Origin: Actinomycetes bacterium
Lineage (GTDB): Bacteria > Actinomycetota > Actinomycetes > Actinomycetales > Cellulomonadaceae
Direction of reading: 5' to 3'
Assembly: GCA_023438885.1 (NCBI GenBank)
Contig: JAEXPS010000145.1
Coordinates: 1 to 5,453, forward strand
Length of the DNA stretch: 5,453 nt
The translations under genes and the position numbers were made by a program. Shown piece after piece: positions 1-5,428 of the stretch; position 1 is the first letter of the stretch, and each line of letters begins with the position of its first letter. The notes under the pieces are model-generated. The model saw nothing but the letters and a program-made list of their open reading frames with translations. It had not been told where the DNA came from and searched no databases.

Positions 1-21
1 GTGGATGGCCTGGTGTACGGC

Positions 22-969
22 CTAGACGACGACGAGCGCCGTCCCCTCCGGGGAGTGGTCGGCCATCCGGACGGCCTGGATGGCCGGGTCCTCGTAGGTG
101 TTCGAGTAGTACGTCGTCGTCCTCGACGAGAAGAGCCCGGTGTAGATGGTCTTCTCGAACTCGCCGGAGCCCATCGCGGCGGAACCTTCCACCATGGCGA
201 CCTGCTGCAGCGTGTGGAACGCCCGGCTGACGTTCTCCTCCTCGCTGGTCTTCTCCGGGTAGTGCGCATTCACGTAGGCGGCGCGGACGAACCTGGACGG
301 TGAGTAGTAGTCGCCGGGGATCCCTCGCATGTGGGACCCCGAGCCGAACGGGGTCAGCTTGGCCCTGCCGAGCACGAACTCCGCCGGGAAGTCGGGCGAC
401 GCGTTCAGGTAGTTGCGCAGGTTCTCGTGATGCCACGTGAAGCCCGGTTGGTTCGCCAGGACGTCGACGTCGTCGTCGAAGACGTGCATCCCGTCCGCGG
501 TGTGCTCCACGACGATGGCCCGCGTCGCGTCGCCGACGATCCAGTGCAGCAGCGAGCTCGGGAACTGCTCGTTGATCGGCTTGTCGACGATCACGGCGTT
601 CCCGAGCGCCGCCTCGACCTCGTCGACGCTGGCGAACTGGGAGGCGACCCACAGCGGGAACTCGTACGCCGCGATGTTGGTCGCCCCCTCGGCGGGGCCC
701 GAGGCATAGGCTGCGTACCCCGGGAAGTTGAGACCCGCCACGGCCAGACCCGCGTCGTTCCCGCAGTCGAAGTAGAGCGGCGTGCTCTCCTGCACGATGC
801 CCATGCCGATCGTCGCGTGCCGGATGCTCGGTACGGCCCCGAAGGGTGAGCGGGGGGCGTACCCCGTGGGTGTCACCACCACCCGCTCGCCGTAGCCGGC
901 CGTCCAGTCCAGGTTGCGTGCGAGATAGAGGTTGCCACTGCCGTCGGAGAACCTGATTCCCGTGCACAT
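22..969 (-). CDS. Choloylglycine hydrolase family Ntn amidase, bile salt hydrolase-like
   Basis: A 315-residue N-terminal-nucleophile hydrolase that should cleave a linear amide bond, such as glycine- or taurine-conjugated bile acids, or alternatively penicillin V or another N-acyl amide. The protein begins MCTGIRF, so removal of Met1 exposes Cys2 as nucleophile; this fixes the start. The other family catalytic positions can be placed: Arg18 and Asp21 (in RNLDW), Asn81 (in GLNFPG), Asn173 (in NQP) and Arg226 (in SPSRFVR). Asn in the LNFPG motif is the state typical of bile salt hydrolases; penicillin V acylases usually have Tyr there. Length matches the family (about 315-330). It closely resembles the bifidobacterial bile salt hydrolases as I remember them. 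There is no signal peptide, so it should be cytoplasmic. A strong Shine-Dalgarno precedes the start. It is divergent from the DUF1918 gene and has no same-strand partner here. The family is certain; the substrate is inferred. Confidence 0.93.
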   Translation of the reverse strand: MCTGIRFSDGSGNLYLARNLDWTAGYGERVVVTPTGYAPRSPFGAVPSIRHATIGMGIVQESTPLYFDCGNDAGLAVAGLNFPGYAAYASGPAEGATNIAAYEFPLWVASQFASVDEVEAALGNAVIVDKPINEQFPSSLLHWIVGDATRAIVVEHTADGMHVFDDDVDVLANQPGFTWHHENLRNYLNASPDFPAEFVLGRAKLTPFGSGSHMRGIPGDYYSPSRFVRAAYVNAHYPEKTSEEENVSRAFHTLQQVAMVEGSAAMGSGEFEKTIYTGLFSSRTTTYYSNTYEDPAIQAVRMADHSPEGTALVVV

Positions 970-975
970 ACCGAT

Positions 976-982
976 ACCCCCT
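976..982 (-). promoter_or_regulatory. Ribosome binding site of the bile salt hydrolase-like gene
   Basis: On the minus strand this reads AGGGGGT, six bases before the ATG at 969. It supports the MCTG start, which the Ntn mechanism also requires. I could not find a convincing -10/-35 pair for this gene further upstream. Confidence 0.7.
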
Positions 983-998
983 GTCGGGTGCGCCCGAC
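983..998. repeat. Perfect inverted repeat next to the amidase RBS
   Basis: GTCGGG (983-988) and CCCGAC (993-998) are exact reverse complements around a four-base TGCG loop. The repeat abuts the Shine-Dalgarno (976-982) of the minus-strand amidase, so it would lie in that gene's leader. It could form a small hairpin affecting translation or be an operator half-site pair. Six-base arms arise fairly easily in DNA this GC-rich, so function is uncertain. Confidence 0.35.
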
Positions 999-1103
999 CG
1001 CCGTGACGATCCGTGCCCGGTGGCCATGGGACGGGGGAGCGCGATCGGCTCGCCGGTCCAGTCTCACGCGCAGGCCGGGGGCCAGCATCTGGAGCGCCTC
1101 CGC

Positions 1104-1132
1104 CTGACGCCCGGGCCGAGGACGGCTAGCCT
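1104..1132 (+). promoter_or_regulatory. Promoter of the DUF1918 gene
   Basis: A -35-like CTGACG (1104-1109) is followed after 17 bases by a -10 box TAGCCT (1127-1132), a good match to the actinobacterial TANNNT consensus. Transcription would start about 1139, giving a very short leader that holds only the RBS before the ATG at 1153. Spacing and the near-consensus -10 make this the best two-part promoter in the window. Confidence 0.6.
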
Positions 1133-1139
1133 CGGAGAC

Positions 1140-1146
1140 GAGGTGA
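1140..1146 (+). promoter_or_regulatory. Ribosome binding site of the DUF1918 gene
   Basis: GAGGTGA lies six bases before the ATG at 1153. This near-ideal Shine-Dalgarno selects that start for the small protein. Confidence 0.7.
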
Positions 1147-1152
1147 GCGACG

Positions 1153-1347
1153 ATGCACGCATCCGTAGGCGACACGATCGTGGTCCACGGCCGCACCGTG
1201 GACACCAAGGACCGCTGGGGCGAGGTGCTCGAGACCCGGGGCCCGGACGGCGGCCCGCCCTTCCTGGTGAAGTTCGCCGACGGCCACGAAGGGCTCGTCT
1301 TTCCCGGACCCGACGTCCAGGTGATGCCCCGCCAGTCCGGGGGCTAG
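1153..1347 (+). CDS. DUF1918 domain-containing protein
   Basis: A 64-residue protein made almost entirely of the DUF1918 domain found in actinobacteria. Its characteristic elements are visible in order: VGD (5-7), the WGEVLE stretch (22-27), PDGGPPFLV (31-39) and DGHEGLVFPGPD (43-54). The domain is a small, beta-rich, SH3-like fold as far as is known; no biochemical function is established and I do not assign one. It has no signal peptide or membrane segment. Promoter and RBS are both well formed, so it is probably expressed as a single-gene unit, perhaps strongly. It diverges from the amidase gene and converges on the 71-residue gene, with six bases between stops. Confidence 0.88.
   Translation: MHASVGDTIVVHGRTVDTKDRWGEVLETRGPDGGPPFLVKFADGHEGLVFPGPDVQVMPRQSGG
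1327..1342 (+). terminator. Hairpin at the end of the DUF1918 gene, possible terminator
   Basis: CCCCG (1327-1331) pairs with CGGGG (1338-1342) around a six-base loop; flanking G1326 and C1344 can add a pair if one base is bulged. The hairpin sits in the last codons just before the TAG at 1345-1347. No T-run follows, which is common in high-GC actinobacteria. It may end transcription at a convergent junction with only six bases between genes, but the stem is short. Confidence 0.28.
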
Positions 1348-1353
1348 CAGCCG

Positions 1354-1569
1354 TCAGCCGGCGCGGGCGGCGCGGAACTCCTCGGCGATCTGCTGCGCCT
1401 GGGTCCGCACGATGAGGCGGTACGACTCGTGGAGCGTCCTGGCTCGCGTTGATCCCGGGTGGGCGCACTGCGCACGTGCCCAGGCGTCACGGGCGGCGTG
1501 AACGTCGCCGTCCGTGACGCGGATGAGAAGATCCCGATTGCGCGGCTCGACCGGCTCAGTCCCCTGCAT
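1354..1569 (-). CDS. Hypothetical protein, 71 residues
   Basis: I do not recognise a family. The ATG at 1569 is the only ordinary start in this open frame, because an in-frame TGA (1621-1623) lies just upstream with no ATG or GTG in between. The protein is soluble, with one Cys (35), no signal peptide and no membrane segment. The C-terminal half (about 42-70) is rich in Arg, Gln, Glu and Ala and looks like a long amphipathic helix; a second helix is likely around 20-35. Codons end mostly in G or C, less strictly in the first half, and the composition is protein-like, unlike the Arg/Pro-rich overlapping frames. The RBS is weak: AGGA lies only two bases before ATG, so initiation may be leaderless. 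It fits the gap between neighbours almost exactly. Confidence 0.6.
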   Translation of the reverse strand: MQGTEPVEPRNRDLLIRVTDGDVHAARDAWARAQCAHPGSTRARTLHESYRLIVRTQAQQIAEEFRAARAG

Positions 1570-1573
1570 GGTC

Positions 1574-1686
1574 CTGATCGTTGCGGCGCCGCCGCCGCGG
1601 CGCGGCCGAACGTGGCGATCTCACCCGGTCAACCACCCGTCCGGGGGACCCGATCAGACGGCGCGATCCCCCGGATGGGCTGATCG
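1574..1686. repeat. Three copies of CTGATCG in a divergent intergenic region
   Basis: CTGATCG occurs at 1574-1580 and 1680-1686, and its reverse complement CGATCAG at 1651-1657. The last two form a 7-base inverted repeat with a 22-base spacer. All lie between the start of the 71-residue gene and the start of the alcohol dehydrogenase gene. They may be regulator half-sites, but the motif is short. Confidence 0.3.
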
Positions 1687-1693
1687 AATCGAT
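1683..1693. promoter_or_regulatory. ATCGAATCGAT palindrome upstream of the dehydrogenase
   Basis: ATCGA and TCGAT are perfect inverted arms around a single A, in a locally AT-richer patch 56 bases upstream of the GTG at 1749. Together with the adjacent CTGATCG copy it is where a promoter or operator for the dehydrogenase would be expected. I could not identify a clear TANNNT -10 box here. Confidence 0.3.
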
Positions 1694-1734
1694 ACGACCC
1701 TACCTCGCCAGCGCGCTCCGGCGTCGTCGCGAGT

Positions 1735-1741
1735 GGCAGGA
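1735..1741 (+). promoter_or_regulatory. Ribosome binding site of the alcohol dehydrogenase gene
   Basis: GGCAGGA lies seven bases before the GTG at 1749. It decides the start: the open frame runs back to an ATG at 1581, but that extension is Arg-rich, unlike the family, and has no such site. Confidence 0.6.
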
Positions 1742-1748
1742 TCGCGCC

Positions 1749-2795
1749 GTGCGCGCCCTGGTGATCGAGGAGTTCGGAGCCCCGCCCGCGGTCCGGAGCG
1801 TGCCGGATCCCGACTGCCCCGGCGACGGCGTGGTGCTGCGCGTCGCCGCCACCGGGGTGTGTCGCAGCGACTGGCACGCCTGGCAGGGGCACGACGACTC
1901 CGTGCGCCTGCCCCACGTGCCGGGCCACGAGCTGGCAGGGACCGTGGTCGCCGCCGGGCCGGCGGTCACCGGGTGGCGCGCCGGTGACGTGGTCACCGTG
2001 CCCTTCGTCTGCGCCTGCGGCGCCTGCGAGGTCTGCGCCGCCGGCGAGCAGCAGGTGTGCCCGCACCAGGAGCAGCCGGGCTTCACGCACTGGGGCTCTT
2101 TCGCCGAGCTCGTGGCGGTGCACCACGCCGACGGCAACCTGGTGCGGCTGCCGCAAGGGATGTCGCCGGTGGTCGCCGCGTCGCTGGGCTGCCGGTTCGC
2201 CACCGCGTACCGCGCCGTGACGGTCCACGGGCGAGTCCGCCCGCACGACGAGGTCGCGGTCCTCGGTGCAGGCGGCGTGGGTCTGTCGGCGGTCCAGGTC
2301 GCGGTGGCCGCCGGGGCCCACGTCGTGGTCGTCGACCCCTCACCGGCTGCTCGCGCGAGCGCCGCGGAGCTGGGTGCCCACGTCACCCTCGACCCCGCCG
2401 GCCTGCCGCCCGAGGAGGTCGCCGGCCTCGTCGTGCAGGCGACCGGAGGCGGCGCGCACGTCTCGATGGACGCGGTGGGTGCGTCGTCGACGGCGGTCGC
2501 CTCGGTGCTCGGTCTGCGCCGGCGCGGTCGGCACGTCCAGGTGGGCCTGCTGCTGGGTGCCCACGCCCGCACGGCGATGCCGATGGACCGCGTGATCGCC
2601 TGGGAGCTCGAGGTCTACGGCTCCCACGGCATGGCGGCGCACGAGTACCCGGCGATGCTCGCTGCGGTCGCCGACGGGCGCCTGGACCCAGCGCGCCTCG
2701 TCGAGCGCGTGGTGTCGCTCGACGAGGCCGCGGCCGCCCTGGCGGCACTGGGGTCGGGGAACGCGGGTGCGGGCATCACCGTCGTGGTGCCCTGA
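1749..2795 (+). CDS. Zinc-dependent medium-chain alcohol dehydrogenase
   Basis: A 348-residue dehydrogenase of the MDR superfamily, predicted to oxidise an alcohol or reduce an aldehyde with NAD(H) in the cytoplasm. The N-terminal GroES-like domain (about 1-150) carries catalytic zinc ligands Cys38, His60 and Glu61 (in GHE), with Cys148 in the usual third-ligand position. Ser40 and His43 lie close to the catalytic cysteine. The structural zinc lobe is complete: Cys90, Cys93, Cys96 and Cys104. The Rossmann domain has GAGGVG at 173-178. Asp196 at the end of the second strand (VVVVDPS) favours NAD over NADP. Length fits the family. GTG at 1749 is chosen because the protein then begins MRALVIEEFG, as relatives do, with an RBS seven bases upstream. 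The true alcohol substrate cannot be told. It converges on the S9 peptidase gene with three bases between stops. Confidence 0.93.
   Translation: MRALVIEEFGAPPAVRSVPDPDCPGDGVVLRVAATGVCRSDWHAWQGHDDSVRLPHVPGHELAGTVVAAGPAVTGWRAGDVVTVPFVCACGACEVCAAGEQQVCPHQEQPGFTHWGSFAELVAVHHADGNLVRLPQGMSPVVAASLGCRFATAYRAVTVHGRVRPHDEVAVLGAGGVGLSAVQVAVAAGAHVVVVDPSPAARASAAELGAHVTLDPAGLPPEEVAGLVVQATGGGAHVSMDAVGASSTAVASVLGLRRRGRHVQVGLLLGAHARTAMPMDRVIAWELEVYGSHGMAAHEYPAMLAAVADGRLDPARLVERVVSLDEAAAALAALGSGNAGAGITVVVP
2771..2792. terminator. Hairpin at the dehydrogenase/peptidase convergent junction
   Basis: GGGCATCAC (2771-2779) pairs with GTGGTGCCC (2784-2792) around a CGTC loop: nine pairs, one of them G-U on the plus strand. 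It occupies the last codons of the dehydrogenase and touches its TGA stop. On the minus strand it lies seven bases past the peptidase stop, the classic place for a terminator, though the G-U becomes an A-C mismatch. No T-run follows on either strand. It could serve both genes. Confidence 0.42.
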
Positions 2796-2798
2796 GGC

Positions 2799-4784
2799 TC
2801 AGCCCACCGGCAGGTGCCGCGCCCACCAGTCGAGGATCGCGTCGAACCGCTGGCGGCGGTGCCACGGGCGGCCCGAGCGCGACAGCTCGTGGGTCTCGCC
2901 CGGGAACACCAGCAGCTCGGCGTCGACCCCGGCCAGTTTCAGCTCCGTGTAGTAGCGCAGTGCCTGGGACAGCGGGCAGCGCAGGTCGTTCTCGGAGTGG
3001 AGCACCAGCGTCGGCGTCGTCACCTGGCCCGCGAGCAGCAGCGGCGACTGCGCGTCCATCCGCGCCGGGTCGGCCGTGTTGTACTTCGGAGTGAAGAACC
3101 ACCCGATGTCGCTGCTGCCGATGAACGAACGCGGGTCCAGGTAGCCGCGCTCCACGATGGCCGCGGCGAACCGGTGGTGGTGAGCGATCAGCCAGGCCGT
3201 CAGGTAGCCGCCGTACGAGCCGCCCATCACGCCGACCCGGTCTCCGTCCAGCCCCGGCACGGTGGCCAGTGCGTGGTCGAGGAACGCCATCACGTCCGTC
3301 ATGTCGAGGTTGCCGAAGTCGCCCGTGATCGCCCGGCCGAAGGCCTGGCCGTACGAGTCCGAGCCGCGCGGGTTGCAGTAGACCACCGCGTAGCCCGCGG
3401 CCAGGTACACCTGCACCTCGTCGAAGAACGACGGCCCGTACGAGGCGAACGGCCCGCCGTGGATGTTGAGCAGCACCGGGTGCGGGCCCTCGCCCTCCGG
3501 CACCAGCACCCAGCCCTGCACCGGCTGCCCGTCGGGGCTGGTCGCGATCAGCTCGCGGGCCGCCACCGGGCTCGCCACCTCGCGCAGCCCGGCCGCGAAG
3601 TCGGTCAGCAGAGCCGGGGACGCCCCCAGGCGGGCGACCTCGCCGGGCGCGACGAGCGTCGTCACCGCAGCCACCACGGCGTCCCCGGCGCCGGCGATCG
3701 CCGACACGGACGCGCCCTGCGGCGCCGCCAGCCGCTCGACCGCACCGTCCGGCGAGATCCGCACTGCGACGCCCTCGCCCCGGGTGTGGAGGATGCCGAG
3801 CACCCCGGCCTCGGGCCCCGCCGCCAGCTGCGCGAACGACGAGTCCTCCGGCTCCGTGAGGCGCACCACCGCACCGCCGGCCACCGGCACCCGGTACACG
3901 GCGGAGTTGGTGCCGACGAAGTCCTGGCCGTCCGCGCCGAGGTCGCCGGCCAGGAAGTAGAGGTCGTCGCCGACCACCACCGGCGACGCGACGCTCAGTA
4001 CGGTCCCGGTCACCGCCGGGTCGGTCAGCGCCACCACCTCGCCGCTGGCCAGGTCGATCCGGTAGAGGTCGCTGCGACGGTCGAGGTCGCGGTCGTCGTG
4101 CCGCGCGGCGGCCACGATCACCGACTCCCCGGCCACCACCGGCTCGCGGTGGTCGAAGTCACCCTCGGTCAGCTGGCGCGCCTCGGGGACCAGGGCGGTC
4201 TTGGTCTCGGCGTCCTTCTCCGCCTTCGCCGCGCGCCCCACGGGCTTGACCGGCGGCTCGCCGAACGGGTCGGGCAGGTCGACGACGAACACGTGCATCC
4301 GCTGGTCCGCGGTGTACCCCCGGCCGTTGAGCTGGAACGTCAGCGTGGTGATGTGTCGCGGGTCCTCGGCCGGCGCGGGCACGCCGTCGAGGGTTCCGTA
4401 GCGCCCCTCGTCGGGCACCGCCGAGACGAAGACCGCACGGGTGGAGTCCGCGCTGAAGGCGAAGTCGCCGACCCCGAGCTTGCGATCCGTAACGACCACG
4501 GGCTCGCCGCCCTCGGCGGGCACGATCGCCAGCTGCGGCGGCTCGCCCGGGGCCGCCCGCAGGAAGCCGATCAGGCGGCCGTCCGGCGAGAGCTTCGGCG
4601 CGGTGTCGCGGAAGCCGCGCGTGATGCGGCGCGGCGTGCCGCCGGCCACGGGGACACGCCACAGCTGGCCCACGTAGGCGTCGGCGGCGAAGTCGGCACG
4701 GGTGGCCGCCACGACGGCCCACCCGTCGGGGTGCACGGCCGGGCGGGAGACGGAGTACAGACGGTCGATGTGTTCGGGGCGCAC
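2799..4784 (-). CDS. S9 family serine peptidase (prolyl oligopeptidase/acylaminoacyl-peptidase type)
   Basis: A 661-residue (or 671) cytoplasmic serine peptidase that should cleave short peptides or release N-acyl amino acids. Residues about 10-405 form the beta-propeller gate: repeated strands with motifs such as LSPDGRLIGF, and TAPKLSPDG followed by FAFSADS. A Lys/Ala/Glu-rich segment near 180-200 looks like a flexible loop. The alpha/beta-hydrolase domain (about 415-661) has HGGP (442-445) and the nucleophile elbow GGSYGGY with Ser523. Asp600 (in LHSENDLRCP) and His632 (in GETHE) complete the triad; their spacing matches acylaminoacyl peptidases. There is no signal peptide. Numbering uses the GTG at 4784, chosen because homologues start near RPEHIDLL and a TAACCT -10 box lies seven bases upstream, suiting a leaderless mRNA. 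The in-frame GTG at 4814 would add ten residues and has no RBS. Confidence 0.93.
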   Translation of the reverse strand: MRPEHIDRLYSVSRPAVHPDGWAVVAATRADFAADAYVGQLWRVPVAGGTPRRITRGFRDTAPKLSPDGRLIGFLRAAPGEPPQLAIVPAEGGEPVVVTDRKLGVGDFAFSADSTRAVFVSAVPDEGRYGTLDGVPAPAEDPRHITTLTFQLNGRGYTADQRMHVFVVDLPDPFGEPPVKPVGRAAKAEKDAETKTALVPEARQLTEGDFDHREPVVAGESVIVAAARHDDRDLDRRSDLYRIDLASGEVVALTDPAVTGTVLSVASPVVVGDDLYFLAGDLGADGQDFVGTNSAVYRVPVAGGAVVRLTEPEDSSFAQLAAGPEAGVLGILHTRGEGVAVRISPDGAVERLAAPQGASVSAIAGAGDAVVAAVTTLVAPGEVARLGASPALLTDFAAGLREVASPVAARELIATSPDGQPVQGWVLVPEGEGPHPVLLNIHGGPFASYGPSFFDEVQVYLAAGYAVVYCNPRGSDSYGQAFGRAITGDFGNLDMTDVMAFLDHALATVPGLDGDRVGVMGGSYGGYLTAWLIAHHHRFAAAIVERGYLDPRSFIGSSDIGWFFTPKYNTADPARMDAQSPLLLAGQVTTPTLVLHSENDLRCPLSQALRYYTELKLAGVDAELLVFPGETHELSRSGRPWHRRQRFDAILDWWARHLPVG

Positions 4785-4791
4785 GGAAGCG

Positions 4792-4797
4792 AGGTTA
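4792..4797 (-). promoter_or_regulatory. -10 box for the S9 peptidase, leaderless arrangement
   Basis: On the minus strand this reads TAACCT, matching TANNNT, followed by seven bases and then GTG at 4784. Transcription would start on or beside the start codon, so no RBS is needed, and none is seen. No convincing -35 is visible. If correct, this excludes the upstream GTG at 4814. Confidence 0.5.
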
Positions 4798-4858
4798 GGC
4801 GCTTGCGACGACACATGTGGCAGCGTCCACGGCCCGAGCGCGGCCCGGCTCGCCCGCC

Positions 4859-4864
4859 TAGCCT
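4859..4864 (+). promoter_or_regulatory. -10 box for the DHFR-family gene, leaderless arrangement
   Basis: TAGCCT, identical to the -10 box of the DUF1918 promoter, is followed by six bases and then the ATG at 4871. That spacing puts the transcription start at the A of ATG. No Shine-Dalgarno precedes the gene. A -35 element is not recognisable. Confidence 0.55.
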
Positions 4865-4870
4865 GGCCCG

Positions 4871-5428
4871 ATGGGCAAGGTGACCTACGACGCTGCGACC
4901 AGCCTCGACGGCTTCATCGCCGACGAGCACGACTCCCTCGACTGGCTCTTCGCCGTGCCCGGAGGCGACGAGGCCCAGCACGAGCTGCTGCCGAGCGGGA
5001 TCACCGTGAACGTCATGGGCTCCACCACGTACCTGTGGGTCGTGGAGCACGAGGACGTGCTGGCCCACCCCGAGAAGTGGCGGGACATGTTCGGCCGGAC
5101 GCCGACCTACGTCTTCACCACCCGGCAGCTGCCTGTGGCCGAGGGTGCCGACGTGCGGTTCGTCTCCGGGCCGGTGGTCGACGCGCTGCCCGCGATCCGG
5201 GCGGCGGCAGGGGAGGGTGGCATCTGGGTGGTCGGCGGTGGCGACCTCGCCGGGCAGTTCCTCGACGCGGGCGCGCTCGACGAGATCGCGCTGAGCGTCA
5301 CCCCCGTGGCGCTCGCCGCCGGCGCGCCGGTGTTCGGCCGCCGCATCGAGTCCGACCGGCTGCGGCTGGTCTCCGCGCGGGCGTTCGGGCAGTTCGCGCG
5401 GCTGGTCTACGAGGTCATTCCGGCGTAG
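4871..5428 (+). CDS. Dihydrofolate reductase family protein (RibD C-terminal-like)
   Basis: A 185-residue single-domain protein of the RibD C-terminal/DHFR-like fold, predicted to be a cytoplasmic NADPH-dependent reductase of unknown substrate. Family marks are an N-terminal strand leading into SLDGFIAD (11-18), MGSTTY (49-54) where relatives have a G-R/S-x-T-Y/F turn, and the nucleotide-binding GGGDLAGQFL (122-131). These are followed by LDEIALSVTPVALAAG (136-151) and GAPVF (151-155). Length is typical for the stand-alone members related to YwjB/YyaP. It is not a housekeeping folate enzyme by sequence style, and no folate or riboflavin gene lies nearby. The ATG at 4871 gives the usual family N-terminus, MGKVTYDAATSLDG. 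It diverges from the S9 peptidase and appears to be leaderless. Confidence 0.9.
   Translation: MGKVTYDAATSLDGFIADEHDSLDWLFAVPGGDEAQHELLPSGITVNVMGSTTYLWVVEHEDVLAHPEKWRDMFGRTPTYVFTTRQLPVAEGADVRFVSGPVVDALPAIRAAAGEGGIWVVGGGDLAGQFLDAGALDEIALSVTPVALAAGAPVFGRRIESDRLRLVSARAFGQFARLVYEVIPA

Noticed and set aside
1..303. Plus-strand frame of 100 codons at the left edge starting with GTG
   Set aside because: It lies antisense to the amidase C-terminus and has Arg/Gly/Val-rich shadow composition.
1583..1610. GC-only palindromic run (GCGGCGCCGC and neighbours) in the divergent region
   Set aside because: Simple GCC/GCG-type composition easily yields palindromes in such GC-rich DNA; no adjacent T-run or gene end to make it a terminator.
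1459..1683. Plus-strand 74-codon frame opposite the 71-residue gene
   Set aside because: No RBS, less protein-like composition, and it overlaps the more convincing minus-strand frame and the divergent control region.
1581..1748. N-terminal extension of the alcohol dehydrogenase to the ATG at 1581
   Set aside because: The extra 56 residues are Arg-rich, absent from the family, and lack an RBS; GTG 1749 has both an RBS and the family N-terminus.
2057..3094. Plus-strand 345-codon frame overlapping the dehydrogenase and the peptidase
   Set aside because: Arg/Pro/Gly-rich out-of-frame translation across two well-supported genes, no domain visible.
2814..4883. A very long plus-strand open frame (689 codons) antisense to the S9 peptidase
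   Set aside because: It mirrors a GC-rich coding gene on the other strand, has Arg/His/Val-rich low-complexity composition with no recognisable domain, and would cover the promoter region and start of the DHFR-family gene. It is a shadow frame.
4871..5428. Calling the last gene a true dihydrofolate reductase (folA) or riboflavin gene ribD
   Set aside because: It has only the stand-alone RibD C-terminal-like domain, no deaminase domain and no folate or riboflavin neighbours; only the broad family name is supported.
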